In this document: positions 31,262 through 38,811 of the stretch, in pieces | Layout: every line of letters begins with the position of its first letter | How positions within the stretch are numbered: position 1 is the first letter of the stretch | Source: a virus | Virus record (IMG/VR): IMGVR_UViG_3300025815_002696 | Span: 1-53,277 of that record | Strand: one strand, 5' to 3' | Length of the DNA stretch: 53,277 bases | Notes under the pieces: generated by a model | Databases searched by the model: none | What the model saw: only the letters and a program-made list of their open reading frames with translations | Told to the model about the DNA's origin: nothing | Position numbers and translations under genes: made by a program

Positions 31262-31783
31262 TTATCTTAGGAATTCTTTTATGTCTAGGTCATACAGCAT
31301 GGGATTGATCTTGTGTACCCCGATCAGGAACAGACAGAAACTGGCCACACTGGATCCTCTGCCCACTCCCCAAACTACATTGTTGGCCCTCAGTGTGTCT
31401 ATGAAATAGATCAGGAACTGTAAAACTTTGATAAAACTTTTCTTCTCAAACAGATCATACTCCATCTGCACCCTCATTTTCTCTTCATCATTCTGGCATT
31501 TGTCCAACAACCATTGTAGCACATTAATTTGATAATACTTGTCAGGCATGTGCCAGTTGTCGCAGTTCTCTTTGTCGAATATCTCAGGCGTTGGTCTCTC
31601 GGGTGCCGTGTTGATCACGGGTAGGTCTATGCCCAGTTCCTTGAGGCTGTCCGAATACTTGTCTATGTCGTTGAAGTAAAGTTTTGAAATGTCAAATTCT
31701 GGATCGGTGTACAGCAATTCGATCACATCCTCTTCCGAGAATATCACATCACCGTGGTCATTTATCTTTGTCTTTGCCGCCAT
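31262..31783 (-). CDS. Orphan DNA polymerase III alpha-like fragment
   Basis: 173 aa. The C-terminal half carries VWGVGRGSSVASFCLFLIG followed by KINPMLYDLDIKEFL. This matches the C-family polymerase region (x-G-x-G-R-G-S-x-x-x-S, then D-P-x-x-Y-x-L-x-F-E-R-F-L) that binds incoming nucleotide phosphates. The catalytic Asp residues of the palm and the PHP, tau and OB domains are absent. It is therefore not a polymerase by itself: a relict, or a repurposed domain. It overlaps the upstream 211-aa gene by 26 nt. Confidence 0.7.
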   Translation of the reverse strand: MAAKTKINDHGDVIFSEEDVIELLYTDPEFDISKLYFNDIDKYSDSLKELGIDLPVINTAPERPTPEIFDKENCDNWHMPDKYYQINVLQWLLDKCQNDEEKMRVQMEYDLFEKKSFIKVLQFLIYFIDTLRANNVVWGVGRGSSVASFCLFLIGVHKINPMLYDLDIKEFLR

Positions 31784-32393
31784 CTAGTACCTTTGGTTGG
31801 AACTCAAATATTTTAGCATGGTACTCGTGCTTCTTGTCAACAGGAATCTCATGATTGTTCCAACTGAAGTGTCCTGTGTAGATGCCTTTGTCGAGTTCTT
31901 GATCATATGTTGCCGTGTCCGCCCTCAACCACCATGGATCAAATTTGCTGAACTTCGCTGAGAACCAATCGGGCCTATCTAACAGTATAAGCTCTTTGCT
32001 GTCTTTGTCAACCGTGTAGGTAATACCATCTCCCTGCCACGAGCTCAGTTCTATGTGATTGATCACGATCTTGCTGTCCAGTATGCTGTTGGCCTTGCAG
32101 AAACACACCGCGGCCATGATCTGGTCATAGGGTGGCTTTGGTAATTCAATGAATCTATTCGTAGTGCTTTTCTTCAAGGTATGATAGAGCGGTTCGTCCC
32201 TCCAGGTTGTGATGGTGTTCGCGAAAACCTGTTCGAAGAGATTTTTCAATCTCTCGAAGTATTCCGTTTGCTCTTTGAGACTGGCAGTGTGTGGTGTCAG
32301 TGATATGTTCAGTTTGTACTCGTTGGCGAACAGTTCACCGTCCACTATGATTATGCTTTTGAATTTTGTCTTCCAAGTAAACGTGTTTGACAT
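31758..32393 (-). CDS. 211-aa unrecognised protein
   Basis: Alternating beta/alpha soluble protein starting MSNTFTWKTKFKSI. Motif-like parts: LPKPPYDQIMAAVCFCKAN and WQGDGITYTVDKDSKELILL. No catalytic signature recognised. It is directly upstream of the Pol III alpha-like fragment, so the two may work together. A late box lies 6 nt before the ATG. Confidence 0.75.
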   Translation of the reverse strand: MSNTFTWKTKFKSIIIVDGELFANEYKLNISLTPHTASLKEQTEYFERLKNLFEQVFANTITTWRDEPLYHTLKKSTTNRFIELPKPPYDQIMAAVCFCKANSILDSKIVINHIELSSWQGDGITYTVDKDSKELILLDRPDWFSAKFSKFDPWWLRADTATYDQELDKGIYTGHFSWNNHEIPVDKKHEYHAKIFEFQPKVLDGGKDKDK

Positions 32394-32399
32394 CGAAAC

Positions 32400-32407
32400 T
32401 ATTTACT
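32400..32407 (-). promoter_or_regulatory. Late promoter box AGTAAATA
   Basis: AGTAAATA on the minus strand, 6 nt before the ATG at 32393. It overlaps the stop codon (TAG) of the 83-aa gene. Confidence 0.5.
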
Positions 32408-32657
32408 AGTCGATGTTGACCAGGTCGCCTAGGTCTGGTTCGTTCCTCAATTTCTTGTTGTTCTTGTGCCACTCTTCTATACGCCTCTGTCTGATGGCGT
32501 CTTGGTATGTTCGCAGTGCCTGTTGGAGATTGAAAAGCAGTTCAGGATTACGTCCACGCCTCGCTATGGCCACTTTCCTGTTTAGTTCTTTTATTCTTTT
32601 GGAGATGTCCTCTTCGGACATGTTGCCTATCTCTTCTTGTAATGGATGGAAGTACAT
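32406..32657 (-). CDS. 83-aa basic helical protein
   Basis: Starts MYFHPLQEEIGNMSEED, then a predicted long helix (ISKRIKELNRKVAIARRGR, LLFNLQQALRTYQ) and a charged tail. A strong Shine-Dalgarno (AAGGAG) lies 6 nt before the ATG. Looks like a small coiled coil; function unknown. Positioned ahead of the fibre genes. Confidence 0.75.
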   Translation of the reverse strand: MYFHPLQEEIGNMSEEDISKRIKELNRKVAIARRGRNPELLFNLQQALRTYQDAIRQRRIEEWHKNNKKLRNEPDLGDLVNID

Positions 32658-32672
32658 AAGACTCCTTAATTA

Positions 32673-33233
32673 TTAAGCGTACTGTTTGCCCAACTGGTGC
32701 ATCAATACTGTTGTGCCACCGTCTGGCGACATTAATTCATACAGCACTCTCCCAATCCCTACTGAGATCTGATCTGAAGTACCGTCACTGCCGGTTACAT
32801 TGTCCGCTTTGATTATGGCACTTGGGAATGTCAATGTTGATGCCGATGGAGCCACTGTCAAATCTAGGATGATCCTACCCAACGCTCCTGTTGGAAAATT
32901 TGTCAATGTAAATGTGGTGTCTGCTGTGATGGTAAGTGTTTGGTAATGGCCATTTCCGTGATTTAATGTCACTGATCCGCTAGAAACAGAACCGTGTGCA
33001 TATATTGTTTCTGAGTTATTTTTAAATTTGGCTCGTGTAACTTCGTTGTTGGTGAAGTCACTAGATGCATTTAGGTTTGCCTTGTTTGTTTGGAGATTTT
33101 CGATCTCGGTCTTTGCTTCCGTGAAGTTGTTTTTTATCTCGTTGAAGTTGTCCCTGAAACCCTGTGAACTATTATCCTGTCCTGCCTTGGGATATGTTCC
33201 GTCTATGTTTCCTGGTACTATGTTGCTAGCCAT
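32673..33233 (-). CDS. 186-aa tail-fibre-related protein
   Basis: N-terminus IVPGNIDGTYPKAGQDNSS then GFRDNFNEIKNNF, which matches in pattern the N-termini of the four fibre genes at 35966-41575 (NIGS...DGTGD...A-x-K-x-N-x-NF). A short coiled coil (EIENLQTNKANLN) and a beta-rich Ser/Thr C-terminus follow. Probably attaches to a baseplate or fibre. It shares one base with the 836-aa gene. Confidence 0.8.
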   Translation of the reverse strand: MASNIVPGNIDGTYPKAGQDNSSQGFRDNFNEIKNNFTEAKTEIENLQTNKANLNASSDFTNNEVTRAKFKNNSETIYAHGSVSSGSVTLNHGNGHYQTLTITADTTFTLTNFPTGALGRIILDLTVAPSASTLTFPSAIIKADNVTGSDGTSDQISVGIGRVLYELMSPDGGTTVLMHQLGKQYA

Positions 33234-35743
33234 TATTGTATTCCTTTGTCTCTAAATTTAAGATATTTATCGTTGCTTCTCTCCACCTTTATTATTGTGC
33301 CTGCCGACGGCACTTCTTTGGTAAATGTGATGGTTGTCTTCTTGGTTGTTGTATCGTGCGTGAGCGTGATACCCAACTCATGGTCAGCCGATCTCAGAGT
33401 CCCATCTGCTGTCAGGTAAGTTGGTTTGATGTTGTTGTCTGCTGTTACGCCTTGTCCCACGAACACTGTGCTTGTTCCTTCTTTTACAAGTATATCTTCC
33501 TCGTGTATCAGTTCATCAACCACGAAACTGGTTGTGGTCCCGTCTGCTGTGAATGTATCTGTCGCAACTTTACTGGTGCTGACCACATACCTGTCTATGG
33601 TGAATGCTATGTTCTTGAAGTTCAATGACTTGTCCTCAATCCTCTTCTTGACCAGTGCTGATGTTCCCGGTTTGCAATAACACACAGGCACTGCCATCAC
33701 GTATCCCAGTGGTGCGAGGTCACCGGCCTGTGTGGTCTTCATCCAAAGCGGTAGGTAATCCCATTCCTTGTGTCCCAGGCTCTTCATCCTGGACCTCATG
33801 TTGGCCACAGCATTAGGATATAGTGTTTCTATAACTCCAAGATCCGCACTCAGTTGGTTGGCGTATCTGACCTTTGAACCTGACGTGCTGAAGGCAAGTC
33901 CTCCATCTGTGGTTACTTCATAGTCCACATAATCTGCGGTAGCGTTCATGCTGGATGCCCTAGGTCCCAAAATTGGTTTGGTCACAACATCTCTCATGTT
34001 TATGGAACTAGAGACTGCAACACCATCTTTGTTTACCATGTTGTCTTTTATTTCAAGATAAACGACCTCATACTTTGTTGTCGTGCCTTCTTTGGCCACA
34101 GCCGTCTTCAGGTCTCCGAAATACAAAGTCTTGGGAGCATGGTTCTGCTCCATCTGTTGTTGGAATGTTGTCAATGTCTGTGCTTCCAATCCTGACATCA
34201 TCAACATGTCCGGTTTGAGCCTCATACCAAAATTTTCATCCTCTGGTCTGAATATGTTGTCCACAGAGTTGATGTTGGGATCCTGTGCTATGTTGTAGAA
34301 TATGTTTTGGTCAATGAATGATGTGGCGTGTCCTGACATGTTACCATACTCCGTTTGTGTGAATGGTATGTCTATGTTCACAGTGAATTCCTTAGATGTG
34401 GCCGCCGACTGGTACTGGTCACTCACCGTGACTGTGAATGTGTAAGCCCTAGTTGAATCAGTGAAGTCGCTTGGGTCTATGGTACCCACAAGATTTCCTT
34501 GATTCGATAGAGTGATTCCCGGAGGCAATGATCCCCTTGTGACTGTATAACTCAGAACACGATCTGGTTCATCGGTAATGGCTTCTATGTATAAAAGGCT
34601 TGGTATGTCTGCCTTCAATGTGCCTATCACGGTAGGTGTGGTAAATGCTATTCCTATGTCTAGTTCACCAATCACCTTCATAGTGAAATTCTGGTCAGTA
34701 AAAACGTTGACACCTGTTGATACCACCCTGTTGGCCCTGACCGTGAACGTGTAGTCAACTTCCACTGCCGATTGTCTTGCTAGTTGTCCATACAGTTCAC
34801 CTGAGTTGACGTCTATGGATACTCCAGCAGGCAAAGAGCCTGACTGTATTGAATATTCAAGATCACCTTGTAGAGGATCAAAGTCCTCAACATCAATTTT
34901 TATGACCAAGGCATTGTCATGTCTAAACGTTCCTAGATCGGATCCTGTCCTGAACACCGGTCTCCTGTTACCACTTAGATCCATTGTCAATGGGGATCCA
35001 TCGATCTCTGTCATGTCTATGGTTATCTGTGAATTGGACACTCTCCAATAATCCGCAGAGTAGACGAATATACTGTTGTTCTGCTCTACGAAACTGGTTC
35101 CATCTGATACCCTGACTATGAAATCAAAATTTTTGCTGATGCTTTTGGTAGTAACGGTTTTGTCATAGACAACATCATCGTAGTCTTCATTGTTGGCATC
35201 AAACCCACCACGTTCACCAAACTTCTGATCTTCCGTTAGTTCAACGATGCCGGATATCAATCCAGATTTGCTCATGGTCACGCCCGGTGGCAGTGATCCT
35301 CTGACGATTTCATAAACCAGGTTCTGTCCCGCCGCTGTGTCTGTATCTGTGGCCTGCACTTGGAATGATACACTTGAACCATCTATGACCCAATACAGTC
35401 CTACACTTGTGGAATCATCCAAACGTAGTTGTCCTGAGGCTGTTGTGAATGTGGGTGCGTCCGCACCTTGAACGTCTAGTGAGAAAGTCCTGTCTGTGAC
35501 AGCGGTACCGGCCGTGGCTCGCACGACGAAGGTGTAAAGAGTTCTTTTGGCAACCTCAGCCGGAGTACCTGTCAAGAGCCCGTCTGTGGTGACCTGCATT
35601 CCTGCGGGTAGGCTCCCTGCTATCACGGAGTAAGTGATGGCCGTTGAATCGCTGGTGTTGGCCTCTAATTGTAGGCTGTATGCGATTTGCTCGTCTATGG
35701 TTGCAATTTTACCTGCCGTGGTTGTCCACACTGGTGTTGCCAT
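33233..35743 (-). CDS. 836-aa adhesin/tail protein with putative Ig-like (He_PIG) repeats
   Basis: Begins MATPVWTTTAGKIATID. Four copies of the Ig-like signature GSLPxGxxxxxxGxLxG: GSLPAGMQVTTDGLLTG, GSLPPGVTMSKSGLISG, GSLPAGVSIDVNSGELYG and GSLPPGITLSNQGNLVG, over about residues 40-455. Thr/Ser/Val-rich sandwiches with DRTFSLDV or DQNFTMKV endings accompany them. The last 300 residues are a different structural domain with LILGPRASS-like loops and a final VKVERSNDKYLKFRD. Likely a baseplate or fibre component binding host glycans. A late leader with a Shine-Dalgarno (AAGGAG) precedes it. Confidence 0.85.
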   Translation of the reverse strand: MATPVWTTTAGKIATIDEQIAYSLQLEANTSDSTAITYSVIAGSLPAGMQVTTDGLLTGTPAEVAKRTLYTFVVRATAGTAVTDRTFSLDVQGADAPTFTTASGQLRLDDSTSVGLYWVIDGSSVSFQVQATDTDTAAGQNLVYEIVRGSLPPGVTMSKSGLISGIVELTEDQKFGERGGFDANNEDYDDVVYDKTVTTKSISKNFDFIVRVSDGTSFVEQNNSIFVYSADYWRVSNSQITIDMTEIDGSPLTMDLSGNRRPVFRTGSDLGTFRHDNALVIKIDVEDFDPLQGDLEYSIQSGSLPAGVSIDVNSGELYGQLARQSAVEVDYTFTVRANRVVSTGVNVFTDQNFTMKVIGELDIGIAFTTPTVIGTLKADIPSLLYIEAITDEPDRVLSYTVTRGSLPPGITLSNQGNLVGTIDPSDFTDSTRAYTFTVTVSDQYQSAATSKEFTVNIDIPFTQTEYGNMSGHATSFIDQNIFYNIAQDPNINSVDNIFRPEDENFGMRLKPDMLMMSGLEAQTLTTFQQQMEQNHAPKTLYFGDLKTAVAKEGTTTKYEVVYLEIKDNMVNKDGVAVSSSINMRDVVTKPILGPRASSMNATADYVDYEVTTDGGLAFSTSGSKVRYANQLSADLGVIETLYPNAVANMRSRMKSLGHKEWDYLPLWMKTTQAGDLAPLGYVMAVPVCYCKPGTSALVKKRIEDKSLNFKNIAFTIDRYVVSTSKVATDTFTADGTTTSFVVDELIHEEDILVKEGTSTVFVGQGVTADNNIKPTYLTADGTLRSADHELGITLTHDTTTKKTTITFTKEVPSAGTIIKVERSNDKYLKFRDKGIQ

Positions 35744-35763
35744 TACTTTACTCCTTACACGGG

Positions 35764-35771
35764 TATTTATT
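35764..35771 (-). promoter_or_regulatory. Late promoter box AATAAATA with a leader
   Basis: AATAAATA on the minus strand, 20 nt before the ATG at 35743. AAGGAG lies between. Immediately downstream of the stop of the 52-aa gene. Confidence 0.7.
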
Positions 35772-35776
35772 GGCGA

Positions 35777-35935
35777 TTACCGGCTATTATTCTGTGTACG
35801 AATCCAGTGTTCCAGTTGCTGTCGCAGTCCCTCACGTGTGATCTTGTCCTGCTCACGTCGTATGGACTCCTCCAAGCGTTTGATCTCGGAATGTGTAGAC
35901 TTGTGCCTGTTACGGTCGTTCCTGTGTTTCCTCAT
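35777..35935 (-). CDS. 52-aa basic helical protein
   Basis: Starts MRKHRNDRNRHKSTHS. A charged helix (IKRLEESIRREQDKITRE) and RQQLEHWIRTQNNSR follow. Shine-Dalgarno-like AGGGGA 5 nt upstream of the ATG. It fills most of the gap between the 836-aa and 472-aa genes. Probably a small fibre-linked or regulatory helix; no family recognised. Confidence 0.6.
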   Translation of the reverse strand: MRKHRNDRNRHKSTHSEIKRLEESIRREQDKITREGLRQQLEHWIRTQNNSR

Positions 35936-35965
35936 ATTCCCCTGCTAAGGATGTTTTATGATCTA

Positions 35966-37384
35966 TTAAGATTCGTCGTAGAACGGAATAACTCTCATTG
36001 TTCCGGCGATCTTGATCTTGATGTAGCCTGTTGGCGTTCCTGGCAGTGCTGATGCACCTCCCGCCGATCCCACGGTTGACTGTGTTGCCGTGTTAAGATC
36101 TATAACTCCAGTACCCTGTGTGCTTATTGACAGGTCACCATCTGACGTATCATTTTGTAATGCGTCTGCCCTCACAGTTGTGGCTTCCATCAATGTGAAA
36201 CTGGCCTCCGCGGCAGTAAGTATCCCTCCTGCCGAAACATTCTGTCCCGCCGCCGGGGAGAGCGTTATACCACCCGATGTTGCAGAAATTGTGTTGCCGT
36301 CTAATCTCAAGTTGTCAACGTTCAGTTGTCCTGTTGTCGTCTGTGTACCAGTTGCAGTGATAGGACCAGTCAACACGATCGCTCCTGTTCCTGCAGGATC
36401 AATGTTGATATCACCGTTTGTGTCCGTTGAGATCGTTCCGTCTGCTGATATGTTCAAGTCACCAACGTTGAGAGTGCCTGTTGTCAGTGATCCAGAGATT
36501 GTCTGGTTTCCAGTGGTTGTTATGTCTGCCGTGTTCAACGTTCCTGCCACTGTTGCGTTTGCTAATATTTTGGTTTGTCCTGTGCCACTTCCATCTAGTT
36601 CTAGATCTGCGTTTGAGGCGTTGGCTTTGATTGTGTTGTCCGTTATTGTGACACCATCAATTGCAACAGCACCGGTCATGGTTGCCGCGTTTATCGTTGG
36701 GTTGGTTAAAACTTTATTTGTAAGTGTTTGTGAACCAGTTAGTGTGACTACGGTGCTATCTATTGCTGTGGTCACTGTGTTGTTCACTGCTGATGTTGTG
36801 ATTCCTGTCCCGCCTGAAAACTGCATCACTTCTGAATCTAGATCAATGGAATTTGTAGTAGAGTCATCCGCTGTAAAGTCTAAATCTTGTGCTGTAACCT
36901 GTGAATCAACATAAGCCTTGATTGACTGTTGTGTTGCAAGTTGCGTGGCACTGTCTGTTGTCATGTTGTCTTCGTCTAAAATACCTGTGACAGTTGCTCC
37001 TGTCGCCAGTGCCAATGATGTTCCAACTGACAATGTGCTACCAAGGGTGGTTGCACCTGGGACGTTGAGTGTTCCTGTGGTTTGAATATTTTCCGCTATG
37101 GTAATCTGAGTAGAGTCATCGGAACTCAAGGTCGTGCCATTGAATTTCAATGCACCCAGTTTGATGCTTCCTGTGCCGTTTGGTGTGACAGTTATATCAC
37201 CGTTCGTGACACCTGTTGTTATTGCGAAAGTGTTTACGTTTAAATTTGCATCTAATGTGTTGATGTCGTTGTCCGTACCGTAAAGTTCCACGAAGTTGTC
37301 GTTGATCTTGTCAAATGCTGTTCTTAACGGATCACCCGTGCCGTCGTTTGCACTTGATCCTATGTTGATGTTCTGTCTAGCCAT
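35966..37384 (-). CDS. 472-aa tail-fibre protein, paralogue 1
   Basis: N-terminal domain (NINIGSSANDGTGDPLRTA, then FDKINDNFVELYG) is shared with the two following fibre genes. A long region of repeated GTG/TTTG-x-L/I-N strands follows (ITTTGNQTISGS, PNGTGSIKLGALKF), predicted parallel beta fibre. The end reads KIAGTMRVIPFYDES. Leadered late promoter with AAAGGAT Shine-Dalgarno. Attaches near the base and reaches the host receptor. Confidence 0.85.
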   Translation of the reverse strand: MARQNINIGSSANDGTGDPLRTAFDKINDNFVELYGTDNDINTLDANLNVNTFAITTGVTNGDITVTPNGTGSIKLGALKFNGTTLSSDDSTQITIAENIQTTGTLNVPGATTLGSTLSVGTSLALATGATVTGILDEDNMTTDSATQLATQQSIKAYVDSQVTAQDLDFTADDSTTNSIDLDSEVMQFSGGTGITTSAVNNTVTTAIDSTVVTLTGSQTLTNKVLTNPTINAATMTGAVAIDGVTITDNTIKANASNADLELDGSGTGQTKILANATVAGTLNTADITTTGNQTISGSLTTGTLNVGDLNISADGTISTDTNGDINIDPAGTGAIVLTGPITATGTQTTTGQLNVDNLRLDGNTISATSGGITLSPAAGQNVSAGGILTAAEASFTLMEATTVRADALQNDTSDGDLSISTQGTGVIDLNTATQSTVGSAGGASALPGTPTGYIKIKIAGTMRVIPFYDES

Positions 37385-37412
37385 ACTTTATATTAATCCT
37401 TTTTGTTATGGG

Positions 37413-37420
37413 TATTTATC
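37413..37420 (-). promoter_or_regulatory. Late promoter box GATAAATA with a leader
   Basis: GATAAATA on the minus strand, 28 nt before the ATG at 37384. An AAAGGA element lies between. Confidence 0.6.
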
Positions 37421-37447
37421 TGTAATTCTATAAACCTAATGTAATTA

Positions 37448-38809
37448 TTAGATGTCTATTACTATACGTTGGAATTTGAACACAGTGCTATCATCAGTGA
37501 TGTTTGTGACTTTTACCTGCACATCGTCACCACTTATTCCAACAGAGAATTCCGCCAGACCTGTGCCATGATCACTCACTGAACCAAATGTTGAAATGTA
37601 TGCTGTTGAGCCATCGTGGATCACATTGGCTTCTACCAATTCATATCTACTGTTTGTCGCATCAGTGGCAGATATAAAATATTTTGCACTTCTGTATACA
37701 GTTTTATCAAATGTATTCAGCACTGATGTTGTAGAACTGGCAACCGTGGTAGTGGCATCCGCTATATCAGAGTGTGAAAGTGTGGCACTTGCAGTTGCAA
37801 AAGCAAGGTTACCTGCACCGTCTGTCTTTAAAAATTGTCCTGTACTTCCGTCTGATGTTGGGAAGTTGAAACCACTGATTCTTACTGTGCCTGTACCGTT
37901 GCCTGATAGTTCTAGGTTGGCATTTGATGCATTTGTTGATATTGTGTTGTCTGCCAGTGTTACTCCGTCTATAGTCAACGAGGCCGTTGTGCTCAATGTT
38001 GTGAATGAGCCCGCTAACGGTGTCGCACCACCAATTACCGTGTTGTCTATTGCACCGCCATTGATGTCTGCTTTGGCAATAACCACCTGTCCTGTACCTG
38101 CTGGTTCGATGACAAGGTCTGAGTTTGATTGTGTGGTTTTTATTTCATTGTCTGTGATGTTTATGTTGGAGTCAACAGTTAAATTATTGATCACAACAGA
38201 TCCCGTTCCTCCTGGAGTAAGGTTTATATTGGCATTTGAACTAGATCCGATTGTGTTGTCATTGAAGGTCAAATTGTCAATTGTGGTTGTCCCTACCAAA
38301 CTTGTTGTGCTTGTAACATTCAATGTTGAAAGAGTTGTCAATCCTGAAGGCACCGCCAGAGTAGATCCAAGATTTGTTGCACCTGAAAGTGTTGCGTCAC
38401 CTGAGACATTTATTGTCCCGTCGACCACCAGTCCGTCATTTATGTTGATGATTGAAGAATCATCCGAACGCAATGATGTTCCTGCTATCTTGATTGCTCC
38501 AAAAACAACAGAGCCTGTTCCGTTGGGCAACAAGTTGATGTCGTCATTTGATCTTGTGCCTTCTATGTTATTATCGTTAATCCTTATGGCAGGAAATGAA
38601 ACTGATCCTGTACCTGCGGGTTTGAAAACAATATCGTCGTTTGATCTTGTTGCACTGATCTCGTTGCCTGAGAATAAAAGATTACCAGAGAACAATGGTG
38701 ATGCATAAAGTTCATTAAAATTGTCATTGACCTTGTCCATAGCGACACGTAAAGTGTCACCTGTTCCATCGTTTGCATTAGATCCTATGTTTAGTGTCTG
38801 CTGAGCCAT
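37448..38809 (-). CDS. 453-aa tail-fibre protein, paralogue 2
   Basis: N-terminus TLNIGSNANDGTGDTLRVA, then MDKVNDNFNELY. Repeats of the form NGTGSVVFGAIKIAGTSL follow, with spaced NxI and DGT strands. The C-terminal unit (residues about 355-453; SAKYFISATDATN, VIHDGSTAYISTF) is one copy of the repeat found four times in the 798-aa gene. It lies 2 nt from that gene. Probable receptor-binding fibre. Confidence 0.85.
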   Translation of the reverse strand: MAQQTLNIGSNANDGTGDTLRVAMDKVNDNFNELYASPLFSGNLLFSGNEISATRSNDDIVFKPAGTGSVSFPAIRINDNNIEGTRSNDDINLLPNGTGSVVFGAIKIAGTSLRSDDSSIININDGLVVDGTINVSGDATLSGATNLGSTLAVPSGLTTLSTLNVTSTTSLVGTTTIDNLTFNDNTIGSSSNANINLTPGGTGSVVINNLTVDSNINITDNEIKTTQSNSDLVIEPAGTGQVVIAKADINGGAIDNTVIGGATPLAGSFTTLSTTASLTIDGVTLADNTISTNASNANLELSGNGTGTVRISGFNFPTSDGSTGQFLKTDGAGNLAFATASATLSHSDIADATTTVASSTTSVLNTFDKTVYRSAKYFISATDATNSRYELVEANVIHDGSTAYISTFGSVSDHGTGLAEFSVGISGDDVQVKVTNITDDSTVFKFQRIVIDI

Positions 38810-38811
38810 TG

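Noticed and set aside
36090-36914. A 274-aa plus-strand frame antisense to fibre gene 1
   Set aside because: Low-complexity Val/Pro/Ser shadow of the fibre coding strand.
37596-38708. A 370-aa plus-strand open frame antisense to fibre gene 2
   Set aside because: Mirror of a repetitive Thr/Ser/Gly coding region; composition is typical of shadows and there is no promoter or start context.
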